DNA of 64,000 nucleotides. Source: Marinobacter sediminum (GTDB lineage Bacteria; Pseudomonadota; Gammaproteobacteria; Pseudomonadales; Oleiphilaceae). A program made the translations under genes and the position numbers. Position 1 is the stretch's first letter; every line of letters begins with the position of its first letter. Under the pieces are notes generated by a model. It searched no databases. It saw only the letters and a program-made list of their open reading frames with translations, and was not told the origin of the DNA. Of the stretch, positions 8,653 through 17,978 are shown piece after piece. The stretch is from positions 744,001 to 808,000 of the forward strand of contig NZ_JAEMQH010000001.1 of assembly GCF_016820575.1 (NCBI RefSeq). Direction: 5' to 3'.

Positions 8653-9975
8653 ATGAGTTTTTCTTCACTCGGTCTGTCCGAGCAGCTGGTCCGTGCCACC
8701 TCCGATCAGGGCTACGATACCCCTTCCCCGATTCAGGCCCAGGCCATTCCAGCAGTACTGTCCGGCAAGGACGTGATGGCCGCCGCCCAGACCGGCACCG
8801 GCAAGACCGCCGGCTTCACCCTGCCATTGCTGCAGCGGTTGGCTGAAAAGCCTCGCACCGGCAAGGGCCCGCGCGCACTGATCCTGGCCCCGACCCGGGA
8901 GCTGGCGGCGCAGGTGCACGACAGCGTAAATCTTTACAGCAAGTACATTCCGACCAAGGCCGCAGTGGTTTTCGGTGGCGTGAAAATCAATCCCCAGATG
9001 ATGAAGCTGCGTAAGGGTCTGGACGTTCTGGTGGCCACCCCTGGTCGCCTGATGGACCTGTACCAGCAGAACGCCGTGCGTTTCGACGAAGTCGAGATTC
9101 TGGTTCTGGACGAAGCCGACCGCATGCTCGACATGGGCTTCATCCGTGACATTCGCAAGATCCTGGCATTGCTGCCAGCCAAGCGTCAGAACCTGTTGTT
9201 CTCCGCGACTTTCTCAAACGAGATCCGCACCCTGGCCCAGGGCCTGCTGAACAACCCGGTACAGGTGGAAGTGGCGGCTCGCAACACCACCGCCGAGAAG
9301 GTCAAGCAGTCGGTATACCCGGTTGATCAGAGCCAGAAAACGGCGCTACTGAGCAAGCTGGTTCGGGACAACAGTTGGGAACAGGTGTTGGTCTTTACCC
9401 GCACCAAGCACGGCGCCAACCGCCTGACCCAGAAGCTGGAGCGTGACGGCATTACCGCCGCGGCGATCCATGGCAACAAATCCCAGGGTGCCCGTACCCG
9501 CGCTCTGAGTGAGTTCAAGCAGGGTGACATCCGGGTGCTGGTGGCAACCGATATCGCAGCCCGCGGCCTGGACATCAAACAGCTGCCGCAGGTGGTGAAC
9601 TTCGAGCTGCCGAACGTGCCGGAAGATTACGTGCACCGGATTGGCCGTACCGGCCGTGCCGGCGAGAGCGGTCATGCGTTGTCGCTGGTCAGTGCCGACG
9701 AAGGCAAGTTGCTGGCGGGCATTGAGAAGCTGATCAAGAAGCAGCTGCCACGGAAGCAGGTGGATGGCTTCGAGCCGACCAACAACCTGCCGCTGAAGCC
9801 GAAGGCCAAGGCCGACCCGAGCAAGGCGCGTGGCCGTAATGGCAATGGTGGCGGTAACGGCAAACCAGGCGGCAAGCCACGCAGTTTCGGCGCCAAGCCG
9901 GGTGGTCGTAGTGGCGGCCGCAGCCAGAATGGCGGTGGCGGTCAGCGCAGCCGCGGAGCACGTCAGGACGCCTGA
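8653..9975 (+). CDS. rhlE: DEAD-box RNA helicase RhlE
   Basis: A 440-residue ATP-dependent RNA helicase acting in ribosome assembly and RNA turnover. All core motifs are present: Q motif [12 protein letters not shown], Walker A AQTGTGKT (45-52), PTRELA, TPGRL, DEAD box at 153-156, SAT in FSATF, then [11 protein letters not shown] and [10 protein letters not shown]. The last 60 residues are Gly/Arg/Lys-rich and probably bind RNA. The 290 bp before it hold no gene. The leader from the promoter is likely long, as is common in cold-responsive helicases, but no specific element is recognised. Confidence 0.92.
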   Translation: MSFSSLGLSEQLVRATSDQGYDTPSPIQAQAIPAVLSGKDVMAAAQTGTGKTAGFTLPLLQRLAEKPRTGKGPRALILAPTRELAAQVHDSVNLYSKYIPTKAAVVFGGVKINPQMMKLRKGLDVLVATPGRLMDLYQQNAVRFDEVEILVLDEADRMLDMGFIRDIRKILALLPAKRQNLLFSATFSNEIRTLAQGLLNNPVQVEVAARNTTAEKVKQSVYPVDQSQKTALLSKLVRDNSWEQVLVFTRTKHGANRLTQKLERDGITAAAIHGNKSQGARTRALSEFKQGDIRVLVATDIAARGLDIKQLPQVVNFELPNVPEDYVHRIGRTGRAGESGHALSLVSADEGKLLAGIEKLIKKQLPRKQVDGFEPTNNLPLKPKAKADPSKARGRNGNGGGNGKPGGKPRSFGAKPGGRSGGRSQNGGGGQRSRGARQDA

Positions 9976-10013
9976 TAGCTCTCTGGCAAGCTGATTTGCA
10001 GTCTGATCAATAA

Positions 10014-10036
10014 GCAGGCACCAGGACGGTGCCTGC
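10014..10036. terminator. Hairpin terminator between convergent rhlE and hxlR-type genes
   Basis: Perfect 9-bp stem GCAGGCACC/GGTGCCTGC with a 5-base loop, directly between the two convergent stop codons. No strong T-run follows on either side, so it may act bidirectionally and partly by Rho. Confidence 0.65.
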
Positions 10037-10038
10037 GG

Positions 10039-10509
10039 TCAGGCGGAGTTTTTCTTGTGCCCTGGCCGTGAGGCTTCCGGTACAAACACATCCCTTACCG
10101 ACAGTGGCTTACCGTCGGCATTCTGCACCTCCACCGGAGGAATCGGTTGGCCGGTCGCCCGGTCCCGAAGATCCAAAGGCACTTCGTCAGGTGCGGGGTT
10201 CCACTTATCCCCCCATTGGCGCAAGGCCACCACCACCGGGAACAAGTCCCGACCTTTCTCCGTCAGGCGGTACTCGAACCGCGATCCGTGCTCACCCACA
10301 TCAACCTTGCTCAACACCTGGTTATCCACTAGCCGGGCCAGACGATCACAGAGAATGTTCTTGGCAATGCCAAGCTCCTGCTGAAAATCGACAAAGCGCC
10401 GGGTGCCGTACATGGCGTGCAGCACAATCAGCAGCGACCACCAGTCCCCCACCTCATTAAGGGCGCGGGCGACGGAGCAATTGGAATCATCAAAACGTTT
10501 TCTAGCCAT
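10039..10509 (-). CDS. HxlR-family transcriptional regulator
   Basis: A 156-residue winged-helix regulator. NCSVARALNEVGDWWSLLIV is the family start, with the recognition region IAKNILCDRLARLVDNQVLS and the wing DVGEHGSRFEYRLTEKGRDL. HxlR proteins such as YodB, HypR and QorR sense quinones or aldehydes through cysteine. This protein has Cys near residue 11 and another in the recognition region, ILCDRL. It is transcribed away from an Old Yellow Enzyme gene, and a tandem repeat operator lies 16 bp ahead of its start, so autoregulation and control of the reductase are likely. Confidence 0.88.
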   Translation of the reverse strand: MARKRFDDSNCSVARALNEVGDWWSLLIVLHAMYGTRRFVDFQQELGIAKNILCDRLARLVDNQVLSKVDVGEHGSRFEYRLTEKGRDLFPVVVALRQWGDKWNPAPDEVPLDLRDRATGQPIPPVEVQNADGKPLSVRDVFVPEASRPGHKKNSA

Positions 10510-10524
10510 GTAAGGGAGTGTACC

Positions 10525-10580
10525 GAATAGGGTTGCATGTTAAAACCAAATTGAATAGGGTTGCTTTACGAAACCAAATT
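10525..10580. promoter_or_regulatory. Two perfectly abutting 28-bp operator repeats (HxlR site)
   Basis: The unit GAATAGGGTTGC-N6-AAACCAAATT occurs twice head to tail (10525-10552 and 10553-10580) with 23 of 28 bases identical; all five differences fall in the 6-base centre. Each unit contains a GGTT/AACC inverted repeat. It fills the short space between the divergent HxlR and Old Yellow Enzyme genes and would overlap promoters for both. Confidence 0.7.
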
Positions 10581-10647
10581 AATGAGGTCGCGACCGATGT
10601 TGTCGAGGCCTCGTTCACGTACGCCAAAGTGCGAGGAGTGTTACCCG

Positions 10648-11760
10648 ATGTCCATGAATCTTGGTCCTCTGTTTCAGCCGTTTGAGCTCCATAACCTGAA
10701 GCTGCGCAACCGTGTGGCGATGGCGCCCATGACCCGCAATTTCTCGCCGGGTAATGTCCCGAACGAGGACGTGGTCAGCTATTACCGTCGCCGTGCAGAA
10801 AACGGCGTGGGTCTGCTGATTACCGAAGGCACCACCGTTAATCACCCGGGTGCCAATGGCTATCCGAACGTGCCGGCGTTCCACGGCGATGCGGCCCTGC
10901 AAGGCTGGAAAGATGTCGTTGATGCCGTGCACGAGGCTGGCGGTGCGATCTTCCCACAGCTGTGGCACGTGGGTGCCGTGCGCAAGGAAGGCATCGAGCC
11001 GGATCCGTCGGTGCCGGGTTATAGCCCGTCCGGTCTGTTTGCCCCGGGCAAGCCCAACGGCAAGGCCATGACCAAAGAAGATATTGACGACGTCATTACC
11101 GCCTTTGCCGATGCCGCCCAGGATGCCAAGGCGCTGGGTTTTGACGGCGTTGAGATCCATGGTGCCCACGGCTACCTGCTGGACCAGTTCCTGTGGGAAG
11201 GCACCAACCAGCGTGACGACGAATACGGCGGCAGCATGGAAAACCGCCTGCGCTTTGTGGTCGAGATTGTTGAAGCGGTGCGTCACCGCGTTGGGCCGGA
11301 ATACCCGATCATGCTGCGCTTCTCCCAGTGGAAGCAGCAGGATTATGAGGCCCGCCTGGTGAACAGCCCGGAAGAACTGGATGCCTTCCTGCAGCCGCTG
11401 GTAGAAGCCGGTGTGGATATCTTCCACGCTTCAACCCGCCGGTTCTGGGAACCCGAATTCGAGGGTTCTGACCTGAACCTGGCCGGCTGGACCCAGAAGC
11501 TGACTGGCAAGCCGACCATGTCTGTGGGCAGCGTTGGCCTGACCGAAGACTTCATCAGCGGCACCTTTGCCAGCAAGAAGGAAGCGGTAGAGCAGTCCGG
11601 TATCGACGAACTGGTTGAGCGCATGAACAACAACGAGTTCGAACTGATCGCCGTTGGTCGTGCCCTGCTGCAGGATCCGGAATGGCTGGTGAAAGTGCGG
11701 GAAGGTCGGATTGGTGAGGTCGAAGCTTTTGCCAAGAAGTCCCTGACCAAGCTGTACTAA
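10648..11760 (+). CDS. Old Yellow Enzyme-family NADH:flavin oxidoreductase (ene-reductase)
   Basis: A 370-residue FMN TIM-barrel enzyme that reduces activated C=C bonds, quinones or nitro compounds. NRVAMAPMTRNF is the N-terminal signature. HGAHGYLLDQFL (His171, His174) binds the substrate carbonyl, and YGGSMENRLRF follows. The start was set at ATG 10648 giving MSMNLGPLFQPFELHNLKLR, with GAGGAG 15 bp upstream; 29 open codons before it lie over the leader. Divergent from the HxlR gene, the usual arrangement for electrophile-responsive ene-reductases. A Rho-independent terminator follows. Confidence 0.9.
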   Translation: MSMNLGPLFQPFELHNLKLRNRVAMAPMTRNFSPGNVPNEDVVSYYRRRAENGVGLLITEGTTVNHPGANGYPNVPAFHGDAALQGWKDVVDAVHEAGGAIFPQLWHVGAVRKEGIEPDPSVPGYSPSGLFAPGKPNGKAMTKEDIDDVITAFADAAQDAKALGFDGVEIHGAHGYLLDQFLWEGTNQRDDEYGGSMENRLRFVVEIVEAVRHRVGPEYPIMLRFSQWKQQDYEARLVNSPEELDAFLQPLVEAGVDIFHASTRRFWEPEFEGSDLNLAGWTQKLTGKPTMSVGSVGLTEDFISGTFASKKEAVEQSGIDELVERMNNNEFELIAVGRALLQDPEWLVKVREGRIGEVEAFAKKSLTKLY

Positions 11761-11773
11761 GCGTTCAGGTCCG

Positions 11774-11803
11774 AAGAGCCTCGGTCGTCCGGGGCTTTTT
11801 TGT
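11774..11803 (+). terminator. Rho-independent terminator of the ene-reductase gene
   Basis: Stem AGCCTCGG/CCGGGGCT (8 bp, one G-T pair) with loop TCGT, followed by six T. It begins about 14 bp after the stop codon. Confidence 0.85.
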
Positions 11804-11922
11804 GTCGGATTGATGGAAACCTGTCCGATTCGTAATCGCGCTCGGTGATAGATCTTCTATGATGGGTGCGTACAAGTACTTCGGAGAAATATTTCGAAGC
11901 ATTCAATAGAGGGGAGTTAAGG

Positions 11923-12231
11923 ATGTTCAGTTCAGCAGTATTGAAGATCACTGCCCTGGTGGCGGTGCTTACCCTGGCCGGTTGTGCCACGGTAGGCCGG
12001 GATTTCGCGACCCACAATGTGGAAGACATCACCGTTGGTGAGACCACCCGGTCCGACATCCAGGCATTGTTTGGTGAGCCCTGGCGCACCGGCGTTGAAG
12101 ATGGCAAGCGCACCTGGACTTACGGAAAATATCGTTGGTCGGCCTTTGGCGACGCAGAAACCACCGATCTGGTGGTGCGTTTCAACGCCGATGGCACCGT
12201 GTCTTCGTACGTGTATAACACCACCGAGTAA
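11923..12231 (+). CDS. SmpA/BamE-like small outer-membrane lipoprotein
   Basis: A 102-residue lipoprotein with lipobox LAGC (Cys21). The rest matches the SmpA/OmlA fold: DITVGETTRSDIQALFGEP, then a tryptophan-containing beta segment and RFNADGTVSSY. Proteins of this fold bind outer-membrane assembly partners; BamE is one member, but this is a shorter paralogue-type protein found alone. The start at 11923 follows the ribosome-binding site AGGGGAG. A perfect hairpin follows the gene. Confidence 0.8.
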   Translation: MFSSAVLKITALVAVLTLAGCATVGRDFATHNVEDITVGETTRSDIQALFGEPWRTGVEDGKRTWTYGKYRWSAFGDAETTDLVVRFNADGTVSSYVYNTTE

Positions 12232-12244
12232 TCCCGCGGTGAAA

Positions 12245-12269
12245 GGGTGCCTGGCCAGTCCAGGCACCC
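12245..12269. terminator. Hairpin between convergent lipoprotein and pntB genes
   Basis: Perfect 10-bp stem GGGTGCCTGG/CCAGGCACCC with loop CCAGT between two convergent stop codons. No T-run, so probably a two-way terminator or mRNA end stabiliser. Confidence 0.65.
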
Positions 12270-12282
12270 GGATTCCTGCCCG

Positions 12283-13677
12283 CTAGCCGCGCAAACTACT
12301 GACCAGCTTGTCGATACTGTCCTTGGCGTCGCCGAACAGCATGTTGGTGTTATCCTTGAAGAACAGCGGGTTTTCCACGCCTGAGTAACCGGTGGCCATG
12401 CCCCGTTTCAGCACCACCACCCGGTGCGCTTTCCACACCTCCAGTACCGGCATACCGGCAATCGGGCTGCCCGGGTCTTCCGCCGCCGCCGGGTTCACCG
12501 TGTCGTTGGCGCCGATCACCAGCACTACGTCGGTGTCCGGGAAATCGTCGTTGATCTCGTCCATTTCCAAGACGATGTCGTAGGGGACGTGGGCCTCGGC
12601 TAGCAGAACGTTCATGTGACCGGGCAGGCGACCGGCTACCGGATGAATGCCAAACCGCACATTCACGCCTCGCTCGCGTAGTAGTTTGGTCATGTCACTG
12701 ACGCCACTCTGAGCCTGAGCCACCGCCATGCCATAGCCGGGCACGATGATTACTGAGTCGGCGTTGCGCAGCTCCTCACAGACCTCATCGATCGTTGTTT
12801 CATGCACCACCTGGTCCGGGTCGGCGGCGGCCGAGCTGCTGCTGGTCTGGCCAAAACCGCCGAGAATCACGCTGATGAACGAGCGGTTCATGGCCTTGCA
12901 CATGATGTAGCTGAGGATGGCACCGCTGCTGCCGACCAGGGCCCCGGTCACAATCAGCAGGTCGTTACCGAGCATGAAGCCGATGGAGGCTGCGGCCCAG
13001 CCGGAGTAGCTGTTGAGCATGGACACCACGACCGGCATATCGGCGCCGCCAATGGCCATGATCAGGTGAATACCCAGTACCGAGGCGATCAGGGTCATCA
13101 GCACCAGGGCGATCAGCCCCAGGGCCAGGCTGTCGGTGCCCAGGAACCAGGCACCCAGAGCCACAGAGACGATCACGGCTACCAGGTTCATGGCGTGGCG
13201 GCCGGGCAGGGTCAGGGCCTTGCTGTCGATGCGGCCATCGAGCTTGCCGCAGGCCACCAGGGAGCCGGTGAAGGTAATGGCCCCGATGAAGACGCCGACG
13301 AACACCTCCACCAGTTTGATGGTGTGCTCGGTGCCTACGGTCACCTTGAGCGGTTCGATATAGCCGGCAAAGCCGACAAACACCGCCGCCAGGCCCACGA
13401 AGCTGTGCAGCAGCGCCACCAGCTGTGGCATCTGGGTCATTTCCACCTTGTTGGCGATGGCAATGCCAACGCTAGCGCCGAGCAGCACCGCGATCACGAT
13501 GGTGATCAGACTGCCCTCACTGACACTGGCCATGGTAGCGATCAGTGCAATGATGATACCGGCGACCCCGTAGAGGTTGCCGCGCCGGGCCGATTCCTGA
13601 TGGCTCAGGCCACCGAGGCTGAGGATAAACAACACGCTGGCGACCACGTAGGCCACGCTGACGAGTCCTGTGCCCAT
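12283..13677 (-). CDS. pntB: NAD(P) transhydrogenase subunit beta
   Basis: A 464-residue subunit of the proton-pumping transhydrogenase, which makes NADPH from NADH using the proton gradient. The N-terminal two thirds is multi-spanning membrane (several Gly/Ala-rich helices) and the C-terminal third is the NADP(H) domain, with [15 protein letters not shown] and [20 protein letters not shown]. The length matches E. coli PntB (462). It follows pntA by 12 bp and is surely cotranscribed with it. Confidence 0.95.
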   Translation of the reverse strand: MGTGLVSVAYVVASVLFILSLGGLSHQESARRGNLYGVAGIIIALIATMASVSEGSLITIVIAVLLGASVGIAIANKVEMTQMPQLVALLHSFVGLAAVFVGFAGYIEPLKVTVGTEHTIKLVEVFVGVFIGAITFTGSLVACGKLDGRIDSKALTLPGRHAMNLVAVIVSVALGAWFLGTDSLALGLIALVLMTLIASVLGIHLIMAIGGADMPVVVSMLNSYSGWAAASIGFMLGNDLLIVTGALVGSSGAILSYIMCKAMNRSFISVILGGFGQTSSSSAAADPDQVVHETTIDEVCEELRNADSVIIVPGYGMAVAQAQSGVSDMTKLLRERGVNVRFGIHPVAGRLPGHMNVLLAEAHVPYDIVLEMDEINDDFPDTDVVLVIGANDTVNPAAAEDPGSPIAGMPVLEVWKAHRVVVLKRGMATGYSGVENPLFFKDNTNMLFGDAKDSIDKLVSSLRG

Positions 13678-13689
13678 GGGTTGCGTCTC

Positions 13690-15267
13690 CTATTTGCGGA
13701 ACATTTTGAGCATGCGATGGGTAACCCGGAAGCCACCACCCACGTTGATACTGGCAATCAGCACTGCGACGAACGCCATGATGCCCACGGCGATATTCTC
13801 AGCCTGGGCCAGGTGCAGGATGGCCCCGATCACAATGATGCCGCTGATCGCGTTAGTGACACTCATCAAGGGCGTGTGCAGTGAGGGCGTGACATTCCAG
13901 ATCACCTGCCAGCCGATGAAACAGGCCAGCACGAACACCGTGAAGTGGCTTAGGAAACTTTCCGGGGCATGGGCGCCGACGCCGTATAGCGCTGCCACGG
14001 TCACCAGCAGCAGCGCACTCTTGCCAATCAGGCTGCGCCGTGCCGAGTCTTTGCGGGCTGCCTCCTTCTGTGCCGCCGAAGGCTCCTCGGTGCCGGGTGG
14101 CGGTTGCGGGCTGACGGGCGCCTGAGGCTGTGGCGGCGGCCAGGTAACATCGTTGCCGTGGACCACCGTAAGGCCACGGATGACGTCGTCGTCCATGTCC
14201 ACCTGCGGCTTGCCGTCTTTTTCCGGGGTCAGTTCGGTCAGCAGGTGGAACAGGTTGGTGGCATACAGGTCACTGGCGACTTTGGCCATGCGGCTGGGCA
14301 GATCGGTGTAACCAATCAGGGTGACACCGTGTTTTTCCACAATCTGGCCCGGCTCGGTCAGCTCACAGTTGCCGCCGCGCTCGGAAGCCAGATCGACAAT
14401 GACACTGCCCGGTTTCATGGATTTGACCATGTCGGCGGTAATCAACCGGGGCGCCGGCTTGCCGGGAATCAGGGCGGTGGTGATGATGATGTCCACCTCC
14501 TTGGCCTGTTCCGCGAACAGCGCCATCTCGGCCTTGATGAACTCGTCGCTCATCTGCTTGGCGTAACCGCCGGTGCCGCTGCCTTCTTCCTCGCCAAAGT
14601 CCAGCTGTAGAAACTCGGCGCCCATGCTTTCGATCTGTTCCTTCACCTCCAGCCGGGTATCGAAGGCCCGCACGATGGCACCCATGCTGTTAGCGGCACC
14701 TACGGCGGCGAGGCCGGCGACACCGGCACCAATCACCATGACCTTGGCGGGCGGCACCTTACCAGCAGCTGTCACCTGTCCGGTAAAGAACCGACCGAAA
14801 TTGTTGGCCGCCTCGATGACTGCCCGATAGCCGGCAATGTTGGCCATGGCGCTGAGTGCGTCCATCTTCTGGGCCCGGCTGATCCGGGGCAGGCTGTCGA
14901 TGGCGAAGGCGGTGATGTTTCGGGCTGCCAGTTTCTCCAGCAGCTCAGGATTCTGGGCCGGCCAGAGGTAGCTGACCAGAAAACTGCCTTCCCGCATCAG
15001 GTCCACCTCGTGAGCCCCCAGGGTTGGGTTCTCCATCGGTGCCCGTACTTTCAGGATGAAGCCAGATTCCTGCCACAGGGATTTGGTATCGACGGCAATG
15101 CTGGCGCCCACCGCCTCGTAGGCTTCATCCCGGTAGTGGGCCGCCTCACCGGCTCCCGCTTCCACGATGACCTCATAGCCCAGCTCGATCAGCTTGTGCG
15201 CCGAGGGCGGGGTGACCGCCACTCGCCGTTCGTCGGTAAATATCTCTTTGGGAATGCCCAGTTTCAT
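13690..15267 (-). CDS. pntA: NAD(P) transhydrogenase subunit alpha
   Basis: A 525-residue alpha subunit of the fused type. The NAD(H)-binding dI domain is N-terminal, with MKLGIPKEIFTDERRVAVTP and VIGAGVAGLAAVGAANSMGA. A Pro/Gln-rich linker follows (about 377-405, PPPQPQAPVSPQPPPG) and then the C-terminal membrane domain. In many bacteria the last part is a separate pntAB gene; here it is one chain, as in E. coli. It is first in the pntAB operon, with a TetR gene upstream on the same strand. NADPH from this enzyme could feed the nearby monooxygenases and reductases. Confidence 0.95.
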   Translation of the reverse strand: MKLGIPKEIFTDERRVAVTPPSAHKLIELGYEVIVEAGAGEAAHYRDEAYEAVGASIAVDTKSLWQESGFILKVRAPMENPTLGAHEVDLMREGSFLVSYLWPAQNPELLEKLAARNITAFAIDSLPRISRAQKMDALSAMANIAGYRAVIEAANNFGRFFTGQVTAAGKVPPAKVMVIGAGVAGLAAVGAANSMGAIVRAFDTRLEVKEQIESMGAEFLQLDFGEEEGSGTGGYAKQMSDEFIKAEMALFAEQAKEVDIIITTALIPGKPAPRLITADMVKSMKPGSVIVDLASERGGNCELTEPGQIVEKHGVTLIGYTDLPSRMAKVASDLYATNLFHLLTELTPEKDGKPQVDMDDDVIRGLTVVHGNDVTWPPPQPQAPVSPQPPPGTEEPSAAQKEAARKDSARRSLIGKSALLLVTVAALYGVGAHAPESFLSHFTVFVLACFIGWQVIWNVTPSLHTPLMSVTNAISGIIVIGAILHLAQAENIAVGIMAFVAVLIASINVGGGFRVTHRMLKMFRK

Positions 15268-15304
15268 AGCGCGTGCGTCCTCCGGTTGAACCGATGAAGC
15301 AAGT

Positions 15305-15319
15305 GTCTGATATACAGAC
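15305..15319. promoter_or_regulatory. Palindrome upstream of pntA
   Basis: GTCTG-ATATA-CAGAC is a perfect 5-bp inverted repeat 38 bp ahead of the pntA start and 51 bp after the 5'-ward neighbour on that strand ends. Possibly a regulator site; it loosely shares TGTCT and ATACA elements with the operators at 16250-16289. Confidence 0.3.
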
Positions 15320-15370
15320 TAGTTCAAGCTGGAGAACCTGCTTAATTAGACGAGGGCAGAGTACAGGGAT

Positions 15371-16003
15371 TTATTGTTTATTATCGGCGAGGGTGTCCAG
15401 CTCGGCTCGGGTCAGGTGCTCGACCATGGCACCCCGGAACTGACGGTTGATGAACCGTTCCGTTTCCAGCTGGATACGCTCCCGCTGCGCCGGCTGGTCG
15501 ATGTAATCCATGGCCCGAAACAAGATATAGCGAATGGTCATGGTGGAGATTTCGTGAATGGTGCGCGGTTCTACACCGCTTACCAGTTGCCGGTCGATGA
15601 TGTCTTCGCCCATCTCCCGAGCGCTAGCATCCAATTGGTTTTCCAATGCTCGGCGCAACAGCGGTGACGGACCATGCAGCTCGCGCACTGCAACGGTTGT
15701 GGCCGCCGGGTTGGCAAGAAAGTAGTGGTACACAAACGTCACGGTATCGTGGGCGGCTTGCTCCGAGGTCTCAGCGGTGCGCCGTAACTCCCTTACTCCC
15801 GATTTCATGTCTTCGGCGATATAGCTGAGTACCTGTAACCCGAACTCATCCAGGTTCTGGAAATGCCGATAGAACGTATTCGGGTTCAGGCCTGCTTCCC
15901 GGGCCAGCTCCCGCAAGCCCAGTGACGTCAGGCTGCGGCTCTGGGTGATCAGTCGCAGGGCGGCTTGGATTAGCTTTAGTTTTCCACCGGTTAGTACGCT
16001 CAT
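15371..16003 (-). CDS. TetR-family regulator, FabR/DesT-like
   Basis: A 210-residue regulator. The helix-turn-helix SLTSLGLRELAREAGLNPNT followed by FYRHFQNLDEFGLQV closely resembles FabR and DesT, which sense acyl-CoA or acyl-ACP saturation and control unsaturated fatty acid synthesis. The C-terminal domain (VAVRELHGPSPLLRRALENQ) also fits that group. It is divergent from a flavin monooxygenase; a pair of matching palindromic operators and one palindromic repeat element lie between. It may control the monooxygenase, itself and perhaps pntAB. Ligand is inferred from similarity only. Confidence 0.8.
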   Translation of the reverse strand: MSVLTGGKLKLIQAALRLITQSRSLTSLGLRELAREAGLNPNTFYRHFQNLDEFGLQVLSYIAEDMKSGVRELRRTAETSEQAAHDTVTFVYHYFLANPAATTVAVRELHGPSPLLRRALENQLDASAREMGEDIIDRQLVSGVEPRTIHEISTMTIRYILFRAMDYIDQPAQRERIQLETERFINRQFRGAMVEHLTRAELDTLADNKQ

Positions 16004-16025
16004 TTTGTCCTCGATTTAGGCGAAA

Positions 16026-16133
16026 GGGCAGGGTGGGCCGAGCTTCCGAAAACCGCTGCGAGTACGTCCATGTACGCTTGCTTTCCGCCATCCATGGCTC
16101 CAAGCATTTTCAGAAGCTCGGCCCACCCTGCCC
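16026..16133. repeat. Variable-arm palindromic element, copy A (108 bp)
   Basis: Outer arms GGGCAGGGTGGGCCGAGCTTC and its exact complement form a perfect 21-bp stem. The core is in the reverse orientation (GCCATCCATGGCTCC). It begins 22 bp ahead of the TetR start codon. Its core is most like copy D (GAAAATGCT ... AGCGGTTTTC on the other strand). Confidence 0.9.
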
Positions 16134-16249
16134 ACCAAGTCTGGCGGGGTAATTGGGAGATCGTTTCCGATTGCCCCTACTCTCAGGTTGGTTGAGAGGG
16201 ACAAAATTCAGTCGTTCCAGGCCAATAGTGCCAAAACGGAGCCTGCAAA

Positions 16250-16289
16250 GTATACAACTGTCTACGCCTCTAGGTATACATGTGTCTAC
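16250..16289. promoter_or_regulatory. Tandem palindromic operators for the TetR/monooxygenase pair
   Basis: Two 16-bp sites, GTATACAACTGTCTAC (16250-16265) and GTATACATGTGTCTAC (16274-16289), each an inverted repeat GTAKACA-N2-TGTMTAC, with centres 24 bp apart. They lie 68 bp ahead of the monooxygenase start. The rest of the 354-bp gap holds palindromic element copy A (16026-16133) and no gene. Confidence 0.7.
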
Positions 16290-16357
16290 CCGTTGAATTT
16301 CGACGCTACCGACAATAAAAGCCACGGCCACGAAGGCCGCAAAGAGACGAGGTTGCC

Positions 16358-17935
16358 ATGAGCCACAACACCAAGATTGCCATCATCGGTACCGGCTTTT
16401 CCGGTTTGGGTATGGGCATCAAACTCAAAGAAGCCGGCTACCACGATTTCGTGATTCTGGAGCAGAGCGACGACATTGGTGGCACCTGGCACGAGAACCA
16501 TTACCCGGGCTGCGCCTGCGACGTGCAGTCGGCGCTGTATTCGTTTTCGTTCGAGCAGAACCCGAACTGGAGCCGGCGATTTGCCCAGCAGCCGGAAATT
16601 CAGGCCTACCTGAAACACTGCGCAGAAAAATACGGCCTGATGAAGCACATTCGTCTGAAAACCCATGTGACTGGCGCCCGATACGATGAGGCGCGGGCCA
16701 ACTGGACGGTGGATACCTGTGACAGCTCCAAACTCTGGGCGTTCATGCAGGAGCGGGGGGTGAAACCGGGTGACGCGCTGGATCGAAGCGACGAGGCGTT
16801 GCCCGAGTTCCAAAGCTTCAGGGCGGACATCGTGGTGTCCGGCATGGGTGGTCTTAGCACACCGGCATATCCCGACATCAAGGGGCTCGAATCCTTCACC
16901 GGCAAAAGCTTTCACTCCCAGGATTGGGACCATGATTACGATCTCCGTGGCAAGCGGGTAGCCGTGGTTGGCACCGGTGCCTCCGCGATCCAGTTTGTAC
17001 CGGAAGTGGCCAAGCGCGCGGCCCGCCTGGACCTTTACCAGCGCACGCCGCCGTGGATTATGCCCAAACCGGACCGGGCCATCAGGTGGTGGGAAAGCGC
17101 CTTGTTTCGCCGCCTACCTCAAACACTGAACGCCTACCGTCAGAGCATCTACTGGCTGTTGGAGGGCCGAGTGCTGGGGTTTGTGGGTAACCCGCAGATT
17201 TTGAAACTGGGCGAGCTTCAGGCCCGCCGGCACATCCGCAACCAGATTAGCGACCCGGCGCTGCGCAAGAAGGTGACACCAGAGTTTCATTTCGGCTGCA
17301 AACGAGTCCTGATTTCCAACAACTACTATCCGGCGCTGACTCGGGACAACGTGAATGTGGTGACCGACGGCATCCGCCGGGTGCAGGGCAACGTTATTGT
17401 GGATAACACCGGCCGCGAGCGGGAAGTGGATTGCCTCATTTACGGTACCGGCTTCAAGGCTCAGGACCCGATTCCGGCGGGGATGATCTTCGGGCGTGAT
17501 GGTCAGGACTTGCTGGATGCCTGGCAAGAGGGCGCGGAAGCCTACAAAGGCAGTGTGATTGCTGGCTTTCCCAATTTCTTCATGCTGATGGGACCCAACA
17601 CCGGACTTGGGCATAGCTCCATGGTGTATATGATCGAGAGCCAGATCCAGTACGTGTTGGATGCGATCCGTCAAATGGATCACAACGGCTGGAAGAGTGT
17701 AGAGGTTAAGGAGCAGGCCCAGAGCCGCTACAACGCCCGTATCCATTCCAAGCTGAGTGGCTCGGTGTGGCACACCGGCTGCCAGAGCTGGTACGTAAAC
17801 GAAAATGGCAAGAACACCACGCTCTGGCCCGGATTTACCTGGCAGTTCCGACAGCAAACCCGCCGGTTCGATGCCCGGCGGTACCACTGTGAGGCCGTTA
17901 CCGCGGCAGTCGGCGACGCCGCTGCCGCAACCTGA
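16358..17935 (+). CDS. Flavin-containing (Baeyer-Villiger-type) monooxygenase, second copy
   Basis: A 525-residue class B flavin monooxygenase. FAD motif IAIIGTGFSGLGMGIKL, then DDIGGTWHENHYPGCACD, as in BVMOs of the cyclohexanone and EtaA/steroid type. The NADPH motif VAVVGTGASAIQF is near residue 204. C-terminal LMGPNTGLGHSSMVYMIE is also typical. Controlled from a divergent TetR gene through two palindromic operators. It is only distantly like the first monooxygenase at 5.3 kb. Substrate unknown; medium-chain or cyclic ketones are plausible. Confidence 0.88.
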   Translation: MSHNTKIAIIGTGFSGLGMGIKLKEAGYHDFVILEQSDDIGGTWHENHYPGCACDVQSALYSFSFEQNPNWSRRFAQQPEIQAYLKHCAEKYGLMKHIRLKTHVTGARYDEARANWTVDTCDSSKLWAFMQERGVKPGDALDRSDEALPEFQSFRADIVVSGMGGLSTPAYPDIKGLESFTGKSFHSQDWDHDYDLRGKRVAVVGTGASAIQFVPEVAKRAARLDLYQRTPPWIMPKPDRAIRWWESALFRRLPQTLNAYRQSIYWLLEGRVLGFVGNPQILKLGELQARRHIRNQISDPALRKKVTPEFHFGCKRVLISNNYYPALTRDNVNVVTDGIRRVQGNVIVDNTGREREVDCLIYGTGFKAQDPIPAGMIFGRDGQDLLDAWQEGAEAYKGSVIAGFPNFFMLMGPNTGLGHSSMVYMIESQIQYVLDAIRQMDHNGWKSVEVKEQAQSRYNARIHSKLSGSVWHTGCQSWYVNENGKNTTLWPGFTWQFRQQTRRFDARRYHCEAVTAAVGDAAAAT

Positions 17936-17978
17936 GCCCGGGCCGGGCGAGGGAGAGGTAAAAGTTCAGGCCGCGGGT

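Noticed and set aside
12802-13884. A 360-codon open frame opposite pntB
   Set aside because: It is rich in His, Gln and Gly, typical of the reverse strand of a high-G+C gene, and pntB is certain.
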